64,000 nt of DNA from a virus. This document shows, piece by piece, positions 15,690-26,000 of the stretch (the first letter of the stretch is position 1; every line of letters starts with the position of its first letter). The position numbers were made by a program, and so were the translations under genes. The notes beneath the pieces are model-generated. The model made no database searches. It had not been told where the DNA came from and worked only from the letters and a program-made list of their open reading frames with translations. The stretch covers positions 1 to 64,000 of the IMG/VR virus record IMGVR_UViG_3300013132_000034; one strand, written 5' to 3'.

Positions 15690-16443
15690 ATTTTTTATAT
15701 ATTTTGATCATTTTTTTAAGATTATATATGTTATTATTTTTAATAATATGCTCATCAAAGCAGTCTTCGATGCTAGATCCCATCCACGGTTTTTTAGATC
15801 CAACGTACTGTAAAATTTTAAAACTATTTTTATATAGTTCAAAATTATAACTAAGTACGTTATAAACTTTAGATAAAAAATAAATTTTATTTTCAAAAAA
15901 TAAATTTAGCACAGGCTCATCACTAGACCATTTTTTTATTTTTGATAATTCAATTAATTTATTTTTTGTATGATAAGTAAGATATTTTTCATTTATAAAC
16001 ATCAAGCCACCATCAAAAAATTGTTTTGAAGAATGATCTAAACGATTTTTTTCATCTACTTCTACAGCGGCAAAATCTACTGACAGGTTAAATAATTCGT
16101 CTAGAGGTGAATTTACAATCATATCTAAATCAAAAAACAATATATTCTTTGACTTTAATAAAAATATATCAAATCTGTTATAACAATTAAATCCCCAGTT
16201 TCTAAATTTATCATTAGTATTGTAATAACTGTAATCGTTCGATAATATATCGATAAATTTAATATTTTTATATATTAATAATAGATCATCTTTTTCTTTT
16301 GGTGTTAATGTTTCAAAAGTTAAAAAATTATATAAAAAATTTATATTTGGATTATAATATAGTAAGCTTTTTAAAAATGATTTTGCGCCTGGCAAATATT
16401 TTCTATTTAATGTTGATGCAAACTGCAAAGATTCATTAATCAT
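15679..16443 (-). CDS. GT8 glycosyltransferase (glycogenin-like)
   Basis: 254 residues. Family landmarks are in order: N-terminal SLQFASTLNRKYLPGAKSFLKSL, the DxD in NILFFDLDMIVNSPLDELF near residue 102, FFDGGLMFIN around residue 145, and a late ILQYVGSKKPW that matches the GT8 C-terminal substrate-binding motif. GT8 enzymes are retaining transferases that use UDP-glucose, UDP-galactose or relatives, and some glycosylate proteins directly, as glycogenin does. The gene overlaps the 430-aa gene by 8 nt and the GT32-like gene by 11 nt. Very AT-rich composition like its neighbours. Confidence 0.8.
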   Translation of the reverse strand: MINESLQFASTLNRKYLPGAKSFLKSLLYYNPNINFLYNFLTFETLTPKEKDDLLLIYKNIKFIDILSNDYSYYNTNDKFRNWGFNCYNRFDIFLLKSKNILFFDLDMIVNSPLDELFNLSVDFAAVEVDEKNRLDHSSKQFFDGGLMFINEKYLTYHTKNKLIELSKIKKWSSDEPVLNLFFENKIYFLSKVYNVLSYNFELYKNSFKILQYVGSKKPWMGSSIEDCFDEHIIKNNNIYNLKKMIKIYKKYEN

Positions 16444-17728
16444 TGTAGCTCAATACAAAGCTGGGTATAGGGTAGAGCATTACAGGCCAGTATTCTAAAA
16501 TTTCTGTTACCGTTAATTTGGTAGACAATTCAGTTCTAAACAATTCATTATCATCTTTTAATAATTTTATAATTTGTAATAGATCGTTTTTTTCATCATC
16601 ATCATTTGTATTGGAGATATCACTCTCTATTTCTTTTACTAAATTGTCACGATGTTCAATTATTTGTTTCACTCTTAATATTTTTATTTCGTTAAAATAA
16701 AACCTAGGTGTTGTAATAATATTAACTGCTTTTTCTTCTGAGAATTCTTTTATTAAAATCTTATATAAATTAATATCTTTTCTTGTAAAGAAAGGTTCAT
16801 TTATAAAAATTTCATTTGGTGGCACAATATTGAATGGCCAAAACTTATATACAATATACGGTGATGTTATATTTTCGAGTTCTTGTTTAAAATCACTACC
16901 TTCAAGTATATTAATTTGTTTATGAACTTGAGCTTTTACATCAGTTGCACTTACTAATTCATTAAGTTGTTCTTTATTATCTAAATTATTGAGATCATTT
17001 TTAAGTTTTGTAATTAGCTCTTCTTTAATCTTATTGAGATATAATATATACACATTTTTGAGTTCATTTAGAAATGATATGTCTTTTAATTTATCGCAAA
17101 ACTCACTGTAAGATGTTGCGTTAATTTGATAATTTAATGCTTTGAAGATACTTTGTACACTTGGCAGAAAGTCTAGGGTTTGATAGTTTTCAAGAAATGC
17201 TTGAGAGAGTTTTTGACTAAATGCAATAAAATGAACGAATCCTACAATATCATTTTCAGGAATATGAATATTTAGATTAATTAATTTTTGGTTTAAACTA
17301 AAAACAGCTTGACTTGGCTCATGCTTACCAAAATCATCTATATTAAAACTTTTAAACTCTTTAATTTTAGTAAAAAAAGCCTGCATACTATCAAAATATA
17401 AATTAAATGCATTTTCTCTAAATTCTTTAGATGCTTGTCTTGTGAATAGCCATGGCGGTACGAAGGAAACTGGTACACCTAGAAACATTGTTTGCCTAAT
17501 GGTTTCTGGATCTATTGACTCAAGCTTATTAGTCAATACATTGTAATATTGTGCTTGATTTTTCTTTGCAAACTCATCATAAGAGTCAAGTAATCTTTGG
17601 TTATATGGTACGCCCAAGCATTCTGCTATCTTCTTGTTACAAGTTGCCAAAACATAGGGCACAGAATTATTCTTAAAATTTATTAATAACAATGATGATT
17701 GTAAAATATTATCTACATCAGTATACAT
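16436..17728 (-). CDS. Unknown 430-aa helical protein
   Basis: No family is recognised. The N-terminus (MYTDVDNILQSSLLLINFKN) is followed by FLGVPVSFVPPWLFTRQASKEF, then a long Lys/Glu/Asn-rich helical middle with coiled-coil character (residues about 225-275), an ITSPYIVYKFWPFNIVPPNEIF stretch (about 285-308), and helical text to the C-terminus, which ends EILEYWPVMLYPIPSFVLSY. It lies between the receptor-binding fibre genes and the glycosyltransferase run, and overlaps the GT8-like gene by 8 nt. It could be a virion protein or a glycosylation accessory factor; the sequence does not decide. No late motif is seen before it. Confidence 0.6.
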   Translation of the reverse strand: MYTDVDNILQSSLLLINFKNNSVPYVLATCNKKIAECLGVPYNQRLLDSYDEFAKKNQAQYYNVLTNKLESIDPETIRQTMFLGVPVSFVPPWLFTRQASKEFRENAFNLYFDSMQAFFTKIKEFKSFNIDDFGKHEPSQAVFSLNQKLINLNIHIPENDIVGFVHFIAFSQKLSQAFLENYQTLDFLPSVQSIFKALNYQINATSYSEFCDKLKDISFLNELKNVYILYLNKIKEELITKLKNDLNNLDNKEQLNELVSATDVKAQVHKQINILEGSDFKQELENITSPYIVYKFWPFNIVPPNEIFINEPFFTRKDINLYKILIKEFSEEKAVNIITTPRFYFNEIKILRVKQIIEHRDNLVKEIESDISNTNDDDEKNDLLQIIKLLKDDNELFRTELSTKLTVTEILEYWPVMLYPIPSFVLSYND

Positions 17729-17757
17729 AATAAGACTTAATTAAAAATTCTATTTTT

Positions 17758-18405
17758 TCAAGGATAGCTACGGGTTCCGCCAATTCTAATTTCAGAACTT
17801 ACCATTTGCCCACCGCAAAACTTATCATCTACAACCCAACCAGTAAATACTGCACCATTATTAACAGTTGTGAGAGTATGATTAGATCCGTAGGGACCTG
17901 TCCATACATTAACAATACCAGATTGAGTACCTAAATTAAAACCAACATCTACAAAAATATAATAACCTGATCCCATACTTGAAGCAGGTGAACCACCACT
18001 AAAATTCATTACTATATTACCAGTAGAGTTTTTTGCACCTGTTGCTTGACCATTTGCAACACAAGCCGGGGGCGGTGAATAAGATTTTTGAAATTCAGAA
18101 ATACGGCTTGGTGAATATGGTGAGCCCGGGCCATTGTATTGCCAGGCTTTTGGTGATGTTGATGGTGAAAATGAGTTTATATTACCATTGTAATAAACTT
18201 CTTGTTGCTGCCACATGCATGTATTTGAATTAGTTACTATAACATTAGCGCCGCCTGTGACATTGTTGCCCATAAAACATTGTTCTAATGCAAATAAAGA
18301 TATATTTGAAGTACCGGGTACACCAGAAGCCCCAACACCACTTATCCAGTTTCTTATTTGTGAAATGGTTAATGTTGCGTTATTTGAAGTAGTAATAGCA
18401 GCCAT
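17758..18405 (-). CDS. Putative tail fibre tip / receptor-binding protein
   Basis: 215 residues, rich in Ser, Gly, Asn and Thr, with scattered Cys pairs. It starts AAITTSNNATLTISQIRNWI, a short helix common at the head of small phage fibre proteins, and ends with beta-type text (GWVVDDKFCGGQMVSSEIRIGG). The SPSTSPKAWQYNGPGSPYSPSRISEFQKSY centre is proline-rich. Its ATG overlaps the stop of the S74 fibre gene by one base, so the two are made together. A receptor-binding or fibre-tip role fits context and composition but no domain is recognised with certainty. Confidence 0.55.
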   Translation of the reverse strand: MAAITTSNNATLTISQIRNWISGVGASGVPGTSNISLFALEQCFMGNNVTGGANVIVTNSNTCMWQQQEVYYNGNINSFSPSTSPKAWQYNGPGSPYSPSRISEFQKSYSPPPACVANGQATGAKNSTGNIVMNFSGGSPASSMGSGYYIFVDVGFNLGTQSGIVNVWTGPYGSNHTLTTVNNGAVFTGWVVDDKFCGGQMVSSEIRIGGTRSYP

Positions 18406-20366
18406 TATTTTCTCTCCAACTTTTTATTTAAATCCTTTATGCATTCAATTAAAAGTGGTATAATTTTTTCATATCTAACTGCTTTGTATCCGTTGGTGCG
18501 TGTTTCTACTGCTTCAGGTAATATTTTTTCTACTTCTTGCGCTATAACACCTATATCATGGCCTTTATAATTTGAATCTTCGCTCCAATCAAACGAAACA
18601 CCATTAATTTTATCTATTTTTTCTAGTGGAGAATCAATATTTACTACATTTAACTTTAACCTTTCGTCAGAAGTATAATATGCAACGACGTCTCCACCAT
18701 TTGCATAAATGTTGCCTATTACTTCCAGATTACCATTAATTAAAGCACCTGCATTTGTGCCAATACCGGATGAAAAATAACCATTAGCTCTGACTTGAAA
18801 CGTTTCTGTACCATCTGTTCTATTTGGGCCTGTTGCATTATATCGAATAGAAAGAATTGTATCAGGTAAAGCGGTTGAAGAGGTTGTTCCAAGCACCATG
18901 GAAGGGCCGAAAGCAGAGCGGCCAATCAATTTTAATGCAGTTGGGCTAGAAACATCATCAGTAAAAATTTGAACTACGTGATCATTAGGTAAAGTTGTTG
19001 GATTAACTTTTCCTTTCGAAAAATAATGACCATTTACATTTGCATCAAAGAAATTAAAACCAGTTTTTGATATGATTTCACCATTCATATCAATATCAAC
19101 ACGGCCCCTATTACCGCCTTCAGCTGTTACCACATCACGAATTACTAATCCGCCTGCAATATGAATGGATGAGAGTGCACTTGTATTAGATGATGTTGGG
19201 GAGCCTCTACTTACGGAGCCAAACCCTCTACCAAAAGAGGCATTACAGTATCTATCAAAAATAATTCTATTAAAAGCAAAATTATCATTAAAGAATCTTG
19301 CTGTATTAAAATTGTCTTGTTGTTGAAATATTGTAACTGCATCTTGAGCTGTTTGATTAATAACAGAAAGCGCTGAAGTTACAGATACAAATGTTTCCAA
19401 CACTGTAAAATCGCCTAAAGCTGTGAGATTTCCAAGTACCAAACAATCATTATCAATCATTACACTGTTTGTAAATCTTGAAAAACCATCAACTCTTAAT
19501 GCGGGTTGTGAAGAGTTACCGCCTGTCTTTTGGAAGTAAGCAGTTCCGGAAGAAGTGAGTAAAAATGAGCTTGGATTGTTGTTGTCACTCTGTCCAGGAA
19601 AGAAATTAATACCACTTAAACCAAATAAATCTGAAGAGCCTGCAATATTACCAAAATTACCTTCTGTTTTAATAACAAAAATATCATTAGTAGGGCTATA
19701 AACTGTTAATGCCCCCTCATTTAACCCTGTTGTATTAATATTAATACGATAATCCAAGTCACATTTGAGATTGTTTTGCTTAATATCACCAAAATAAAAA
19801 ACACCATCGCGTTGAGATGGGTTAAAACCAGTATCTGATGTTATTGCCCAGTAGTTTGAATTTAATTCTGCAACCTTTATGGTGCCATAGAATGGCTCTG
19901 CTGTATTATAGTCAAACCAAAAAGCTTTGCGGTAATCATTAACTCCTATTACCTTTTTGCCAAAAACTGATTCAGAAATACGAACTTTACCGGTAGGCGA
20001 AGTTGTTTTTTCCAATACCAACTCTTCATATCTTGGGCCTATGTCAAATTTTCCAGATGCTAGTCCTGTCTCGTCTAAAGCATATAAAGTACTCTCATTA
20101 GTATCGTAAAAAGAATCACCAGGCTGAAAAAAACCTACTGGTAGTGAATTTATAACCGTATCTACATTTGGAAAGGCGCCTTGAAACAAGTTACCCGCAA
20201 CATTACCTCCCCCACCCAGCCCATCACCAATAAACAAACGCTTTGAATCTATTGTATACCCCAATTCACCTTCATCTAAGCGTATATTTTGGCGTTCCGA
20301 TTCAGTACCTCTCCGTACTAAAATCTTTAAAATAGTTGTATCGGTGATTTCAAATACGCCTGGCAT
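18405..20366 (-). CDS. Tail fibre with Mtd-N-like head and S74 intramolecular chaperone
   Basis: 653 residues. Near residue 12 the segment KILVRRGTESERQNIRLDEG, followed by FIGDGLGG, is the Mtd-N-like module that anchors many phage fibres. A long beta-rich shaft follows. The last 90 or so residues are a Peptidase S74 (endosialidase chaperone) domain: YYTSDERLK carries the catalytic Ser-Asp with nearby Lys, followed by GHDIGVIAQEVEKILPEAV. These domains fold the trimeric fibre and then cut themselves off before the serine, so the mature fibre should end near residue 565. CTTAAATA lies 5 nt before the ATG. It probably forms a receptor-binding fibre with the genes on either side. Confidence 0.85.
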   Translation of the reverse strand: MPGVFEITDTTILKILVRRGTESERQNIRLDEGELGYTIDSKRLFIGDGLGGGGNVAGNLFQGAFPNVDTVINSLPVGFFQPGDSFYDTNESTLYALDETGLASGKFDIGPRYEELVLEKTTSPTGKVRISESVFGKKVIGVNDYRKAFWFDYNTAEPFYGTIKVAELNSNYWAITSDTGFNPSQRDGVFYFGDIKQNNLKCDLDYRININTTGLNEGALTVYSPTNDIFVIKTEGNFGNIAGSSDLFGLSGINFFPGQSDNNNPSSFLLTSSGTAYFQKTGGNSSQPALRVDGFSRFTNSVMIDNDCLVLGNLTALGDFTVLETFVSVTSALSVINQTAQDAVTIFQQQDNFNTARFFNDNFAFNRIIFDRYCNASFGRGFGSVSRGSPTSSNTSALSSIHIAGGLVIRDVVTAEGGNRGRVDIDMNGEIISKTGFNFFDANVNGHYFSKGKVNPTTLPNDHVVQIFTDDVSSPTALKLIGRSAFGPSMVLGTTSSTALPDTILSIRYNATGPNRTDGTETFQVRANGYFSSGIGTNAGALINGNLEVIGNIYANGGDVVAYYTSDERLKLNVVNIDSPLEKIDKINGVSFDWSEDSNYKGHDIGVIAQEVEKILPEAVETRTNGYKAVRYEKIIPLLIECIKDLNKKLERK

Positions 20367-20371
20367 AATAT

Positions 20372-20379
20372 TATTTAAG
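20372..20379 (-). promoter_or_regulatory. T4-late-type promoter motif for S74 fibre
   Basis: CTTAAATA, 5 nt before the ATG at 20366; it overlaps the 3' end of the preceding fibre gene. Confidence 0.55.
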
Positions 20380-21079
20380 GTGATTTAATCATCAAGTAAT
20401 AAAATCTTGATGGAAAAGGTTCGTTTAATATATACAATGATTTAGATGGCATAACATTAAAATTAAAATTTGAAGGACTTATTGATGATAAGCCGGGGAA
20501 TACTTGTAGATTATCTACTCTTATATTATTCCAATCTACACCTAGAGCTGTAGATTTTAACGCAGTTATAGAAATAGTATTAGTATCTACATAAATTTTG
20601 CCGGTAGGGTTAAATTTTATTGTGTCGTTATCTAAATTAACAGTTAATTGATCGTAGGGTGAAGCAGAAAGACCCAAATAAACAATTTCATTTACTCTTA
20701 TTTCATTTACACCTAAACCTTTTTGCTTCACCCCAAATTTAAATGCTGTTGTTAATGCTATAGTTGTATTATCAGGTTTTACACCTACGTTAACCCAATT
20801 ACTTGAAAGAGAAGGTGGGAAGGTTGATAAAGCGTAAAGAGCGTTATTGTTGTTATCATAAACAAGATCGCCCACTAATGCTTCACCAAAATTTGACCTA
20901 TCACCTGCGCCAAGGAATTTATTAGCTATATTAATGCCGCCTAGTGTACCGCCATCCCCTACAAAAAATCTTTGTGTATCTGTAGTGAAACCAAGCTCTC
21001 CTTCATCAAGTATAACTCTTTTTCTATCTGAGTCAGTACCTCTTCTTACTTTTATCTTTACTATACTAATATCTGCCAT
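20375..21079 (-). CDS. Fibre protein with Mtd-N-like head
   Basis: 234 residues. It opens with the same module as the next gene: KIKVRRGTDSDRKRVILDEG, TDTQRFFVGDGG and GDLVYDNNNNALYAL. The remainder is beta-rich and ends hydrophobic (FYYLMIKSP) without an S74 domain. The shared N-terminal module suggests that this protein and the S74 fibre attach to the same kind of baseplate or connector site, or stack as successive fibre segments. Gap of 1 nt to the upstream 87-aa gene. T4-like phages often carry such modular fibre sets. The Mtd-N assignment is by pattern. Confidence 0.7.
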   Translation of the reverse strand: MADISIVKIKVRRGTDSDRKRVILDEGELGFTTDTQRFFVGDGGTLGGINIANKFLGAGDRSNFGEALVGDLVYDNNNNALYALSTFPPSLSSNWVNVGVKPDNTTIALTTAFKFGVKQKGLGVNEIRVNEIVYLGLSASPYDQLTVNLDNDTIKFNPTGKIYVDTNTISITALKSTALGVDWNNIRVDNLQVFPGLSSISPSNFNFNVMPSKSLYILNEPFPSRFYYLMIKSP

Positions 21080-21080
21080 G

Positions 21081-21344
21081 TTATGGTCCTACTACATTTG
21101 TTAAAAGCCCATTACTGAAAGTAAATGTGCTGGTATTTAAAACGAAAGTATGTGATAACCCAGTTAAGCTATTAGTTAGAAATCCATTTTTCGCGCTTAA
21201 TGATCCGTTTACAACAAAATTACCTTGAAATGGGTAAAGTTCAGAGGCAATGGGGTCGGAAGCACTATCAGGTACCCCAGGGGTGCTATTTGTATGGTGA
21301 TTTGCTCTATGATACTTGTTATGAAATCTTGCGTTCCCGGCCAT
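21081..21344 (-). CDS. Small structural / fibre-associated protein
   Basis: 87 residues beginning AGNARFHNKYHRANHHTN, a His/Asn-rich head, then TPGVPDSASDPIASELYPF and a beta-type C-terminus (FVVNGSLSAKNGFL; FTFSNGLLTNVVGP). The wording recalls the short N-terminal attachment parts of marine phage fibre proteins. It has one of the best late motifs in the window (TATAAATA, 6 nt before ATG) and heads the transcript for the fibre genes downstream. Function inferred from context only. Confidence 0.6.
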   Translation of the reverse strand: MAGNARFHNKYHRANHHTNSTPGVPDSASDPIASELYPFQGNFVVNGSLSAKNGFLTNSLTGLSHTFVLNTSTFTFSNGLLTNVVGP

Positions 21345-21350
21345 ATATGA

Positions 21351-21358
21351 TATTTATA
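21351..21358 (-). promoter_or_regulatory. T4-late promoter motif (perfect) heading fibre operon
   Basis: TATAAATA on the minus strand, 6 nt before the ATG at 21344. Identical to the T4 late consensus. Confidence 0.7.
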
Positions 21359-21385
21359 GAAAAAAATAGGTTTTAAACTAAAAAA

Positions 21386-23026
21386 TTAACTAATAACTTT
21401 TGTAGAAGTTAGGGGAGGCCATACGTTTAATTTAGTATCTCTTAAAACACTTAACATATGAGTTTGTAAATCATACATTTTTGATATACTTCTATTAATT
21501 ACCGAATTACTATACATTTCATTTATACCGACTAAATAATTTAAACTATAATCAAATTTTTCTTTTTGGACCTCATTATCAAGTAAATACAAAGTACCAT
21601 AAAGAAGTAGATTGCCGCTACCATCATATTTTCCGGCAAATCTTTTTGTTATTCTATCTCTCATAGCTAAAATATTAAGTAAAATTTTGTAATTCGACTT
21701 GCTAAAAACCCAGTCTTGAGAATATTCTTCAGGATTTACTCTTATTTCATCAATAGTATACATATCCAAGTCATTATTTGTCAATATAGTTACATAGCTT
21801 GATTTTTCTAGAAATGACAAGAACATTCCAGCATTATAGCGTTTACCATACACCACTAAATTATCAATATTGTCTGAATATTTGGTTAAATAACTAAAAT
21901 TAAATTGTGTAGTTGTAATATTGTTGTCACTTAACAAAAATTTGCCTATATAAGTTTCAGGTTTACTTATAAATTTTTTATAAATGTTTTTATTAGAAAT
22001 TGTATAGAAGATATTATTATCTACTTCGGAAAAATTAAAATCAATTATTTTTTCGTTAGTAGTAAAAAAAGAAGACATTGAAAAAAAGTTGCTTGTTGAA
22101 AGCTCCGGAGTAAACACACCCAATATAGTATTAAACCCCAAATAAAATTTATTATTAACAGGATTTATCTTAAAAGCAGTTATTTCATTTTCTAGAAACA
22201 AGTTTTTATTTCTAAATGTTTTTACCCAATTCATATTGCTGTCAAAAACTTTAACACAGTAGTTGCCGCGGTCCATAATATATAAATTATTTTGATATAG
22301 ATTTAAAAAGCCTGGATTATTAAATTTATCTATGTCTTGATAAGTGCCTGTACCGCCCATACTATCAACATATACAATCTTTCTACCAATAATATTATCT
22401 TCTTCAAGCAAATTGTTAATATTATATTGATAGATTGTATCATTACCGGAATCACACACATATAAATACTGTTTAGTTTCATCTATAGCAATAGAATCTA
22501 TTCTACCAAAAGTAAATGTAGAGTTTTCTGTAACTTTATTAGTTGAAAGAAAGACACCTATAGTATTGTAATTATAATTACTAGTTAACACATAAAGATG
22601 AGTATTTGATGCAAAGAAACCTATATTAGCATCGCTATCTACAGGTGATTTTTTTGTAAAATTACCTGAAACAAGTTGGTCAAGCTGTGGTAATCCATAG
22701 CTTGATAATGGTTTGCTGCTGTTTGTATTAGTAATATTTGAAGGTATCCAACTAAATGCACCACAAAGAGGGAAAAGACCTGTAGATGAGCCTGAAGCTA
22801 ATTTTGCATATTGAAAAGGTATATTATTGTCTGATAATTTAGTTAAAGAATACAAATAAATTAAATTAGATTGAAGCTTGCTATAAATTTCATTTATTGT
22901 TTCATGATACGAAATTTCATTTATCGGAACCGCTATTTCTTCGTAACTATAGGGTAGCTCAATAGTACCGCCCATAGTTCTATCATAAAAATAGTTATAT
23001 TGCTTTACAATTTCACTCGCTTGCAC
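21386..23026 (-). CDS. NHL/beta-propeller virion protein
   Basis: 546 residues from a GTG inside the end of the preceding gene (14-nt overlap). The middle contains repeated propeller-blade text: IDSIAIDETKQYLYVCDSGN, then NPGFLNLYQNNLYIMDRGN with CVKVFDSNMNWVKTF, and NPVNNKFYLGF, typical of NHL-type blades. The N- and C-terminal parts are helical (QLVSGN; ILLNILAMRDRITKRF). Propellers in phage virions usually bind surface glycans or proteins. No enzyme motif is seen. It is translationally coupled to the 1135-aa protein and probably assembles with it. Confidence 0.65.
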   Translation of the reverse strand: MQASEIVKQYNYFYDRTMGGTIELPYSYEEIAVPINEISYHETINEIYSKLQSNLIYLYSLTKLSDNNIPFQYAKLASGSSTGLFPLCGAFSWIPSNITNTNSSKPLSSYGLPQLDQLVSGNFTKKSPVDSDANIGFFASNTHLYVLTSNYNYNTIGVFLSTNKVTENSTFTFGRIDSIAIDETKQYLYVCDSGNDTIYQYNINNLLEEDNIIGRKIVYVDSMGGTGTYQDIDKFNNPGFLNLYQNNLYIMDRGNYCVKVFDSNMNWVKTFRNKNLFLENEITAFKINPVNNKFYLGFNTILGVFTPELSTSNFFSMSSFFTTNEKIIDFNFSEVDNNIFYTISNKNIYKKFISKPETYIGKFLLSDNNITTTQFNFSYLTKYSDNIDNLVVYGKRYNAGMFLSFLEKSSYVTILTNNDLDMYTIDEIRVNPEEYSQDWVFSKSNYKILLNILAMRDRITKRFAGKYDGSGNLLLYGTLYLLDNEVQKEKFDYSLNYLVGINEMYSNSVINRSISKMYDLQTHMLSVLRDTKLNVWPPLTSTKVIS

Positions 23027-26000
23027 GGTTATTACTCCATATTATATTTCTCAACTTTGTATAAGAAGGCATTACCCCGTCTAAAATTTGTTTTATTTGT
23101 TTTTCTAAATTTAATTTTAATGTAATATCAGTAATACCTGTATTTTTTATTTCTAAATCAAAAATTCCAGATTTAAAACCGGGTATTTTATTTTTAAATA
23201 CAAATTCAATTTCATCTAATATATTTCTTCTACCTGATGGTATATCAAATAAAATTGTATAAAAGTCTAAACCTTGTTTTACATGTAGGTTAATTTGTGC
23301 TTCATCTAGAGTAGTGTTATAAAAATATATATTTTTTAATTTTGTATTGTTTACAAAGAAAGAATTTTTTTGTTTTAATCGATTTGCTAAAATTCTGTTA
23401 TTAAATGATGGTGTAGCGCCAGCTAATAATGGTTCTTTTAATAGATTATTAAAAATATAATTGTTTTCAGGAAAAAATGCATTGTTTACCAACTGACCAT
23501 CAACAAATAATGTCATTGTACCTCTATAAGTATCAACCCTTACCGAAAAATGATGATATCCTACATCTATGCCGGAGGTATGAAAAGGAAGATCAACAAC
23601 TAAACTATCATTGTAATCATAGACATTTCTAAGCTTTATTTTTGCATTTATATTTTGTGGTTTATATTTCTTTTTTACATAATATCTTGCATAATCACCA
23701 CCTGAAGTATCTGCAATAGTATTGGCAGAATATGAATTACTTAAGATATTAGTTTTAAGTATATCCCCGTTATAATTAATTTTATCCATTCTTAATTTGT
23801 TAAAATCTGACAATGAACTTAATCTTGAATATGTAATTAATTCTTCTTTATATTGGGAGCCTTCAAAATAATTTATTAGATCAATATTAGTGAACGTGCC
23901 TGACAGATCAACAGCAAAAGTAGATAACAAAGTTTTGTCTGGTGTTGTTGTAAGTTTTGATAATTTATTACCAGTGTGCAACACCCATAAATAACCATTA
24001 TTATCAATATTAAAATCTATTAAATTATCAAATTTATATGCAGAATACCTTTCTTTAGAAATAGTATTGTATACAAAAATAAAATCTTTCCAACTTATGT
24101 AAATATCATTATCAAGTATTTTAGGTGAATAACCTTGTATGGGATACACCTGGTTATTATATGCAATTATATTAGTAAATCCTGTATTGTCAAAATCAAT
24201 TACATTTGCAGCGTCATATAAAAATCCGGTATTATCATAACTAGATATTTGACCTGTATTAGTATCCAACATAAAAAAATCATCTGATTCCTGCCCAGTA
24301 AGCACGAAGCAAAAATTATCATTAATTGGAAATACAGATCTCACATTACTTATTTGTGGTATTGTTACTTTATCTAACGAAACACCATCCAAATTCACCC
24401 TCACTACATCATTATTTTCAAGTATAGGAAAATAATCTTCACATTGATCATATCTTATTAAATTTTTCACTTCACCATACAGGCGTTTAGTATCAACATA
24501 AGCTAAATCGGTGTTAAAAATATTTACCGCAGATTGTGATAAAATAGTTATATAAGGTGTAACATAGTTTGTACTAAATACACCAAAACCATCATTTATA
24601 TAGTTACCAATAATTTGATTTGCGTAGTTTTTTGTCCAATCTTTTGTATATAAGTAAAAATTTAAAGTAAATTTATTAAAATTTTCAGGGCTTGATATTC
24701 TTCCGGTTCTTGCATATTCGTTACCATTAAACGAATATTCTAAACTTTCGTTTTCTACAAGACTACCTGATAAACTTTCATAAAATATGTTAGTATAAAG
24801 ACTCAAATCTTTTTCAAATAATATATTGTTAAAAGTTTTTATTAATTGATTTATTGTTTTCTTACCTAAATGATGATAAGCATACAAAACACCAGGTTCA
24901 AATGTAAATCGGCTAGGTATATCAACTACAACTTGTTTTATAAATGGCAATTCATTTTGTGTCCCTTGCAATTCGGAAAAATAATTTACGAGAGGGTTAG
25001 GACCCGAGGTAAACGCTGCAACATAAGTGGTTTTTTCTGGAAAATAATATCTATCTATCCATACTGGCCGTATTTTATCATTTGAACCAGCGGAAAGCCA
25101 TGAACACAAAAAGGTTCCGCTTTGTTCTATTGTTGCATCACCAAATGAAGAGGTATTTTTATAATCTGCTTTCTTTTTAAACAATTTATCTGATCGTAAA
25201 GGATGATCCCCTGCAATTGCACCACTTTCAATCAAACCTGTATCGCTTATATTAAGCTTCGCGAAAGGAAACAAATCTTGAGGTGCATGAAAATATGTTA
25301 GTTTATCTGGTTCAAACTGACGCTGACTAGTATAAGATTCATAACCTAATAAAATATTTTCATTGCCACCTATTTGATTAGTACCTGTAAATAATTTTTG
25401 ATATTGCCTTTGTTGTATCTCAGGTTCTTTTACTGAAAATGGGTTGTTTTTTGATTGATAATTTTCAGGTGTATTGGTATTTTTTAAAGTTAAAATATTT
25501 ACTGGTAATGTTTTACCGGATAGACTATAGTATTCAGCATTAATTAAAAAGTTTGTATCTAGCTTTGCATATGAAGGACAGTATTCATTGTAAGGTAAAG
25601 GCCTATCATCAATAGTTAAATTGTTTAGCTTGAGATCTTTAGTATATTGTGCCCAGATACTATTAACTACCGGTTCATTTTGAGGTTCAAATCTGGGCCT
25701 ACATCTATAAATTTGATCATTTAAAAATCCAAAATCATCTGAAGTTAATGGTAGATATAGAGATATATCTTTAGTTATCTCAAAAGTCTGCAATATATAA
25801 GCAACATCATTTATAAGTTTGTATATAACAATAAAATCATTATTTCTATCGTAAAGATAACAAAACGATTGTGTAGAGTTAGGATCAAAAGGATTTTGAC
25901 CATTATCTAAACAAAAAAATGTATTACCGGTAGCTTGTAGATAATTTATAGTGAGATATCGTGTATAGTTATTATATGAATGTGCAATTCTACAAATTTT

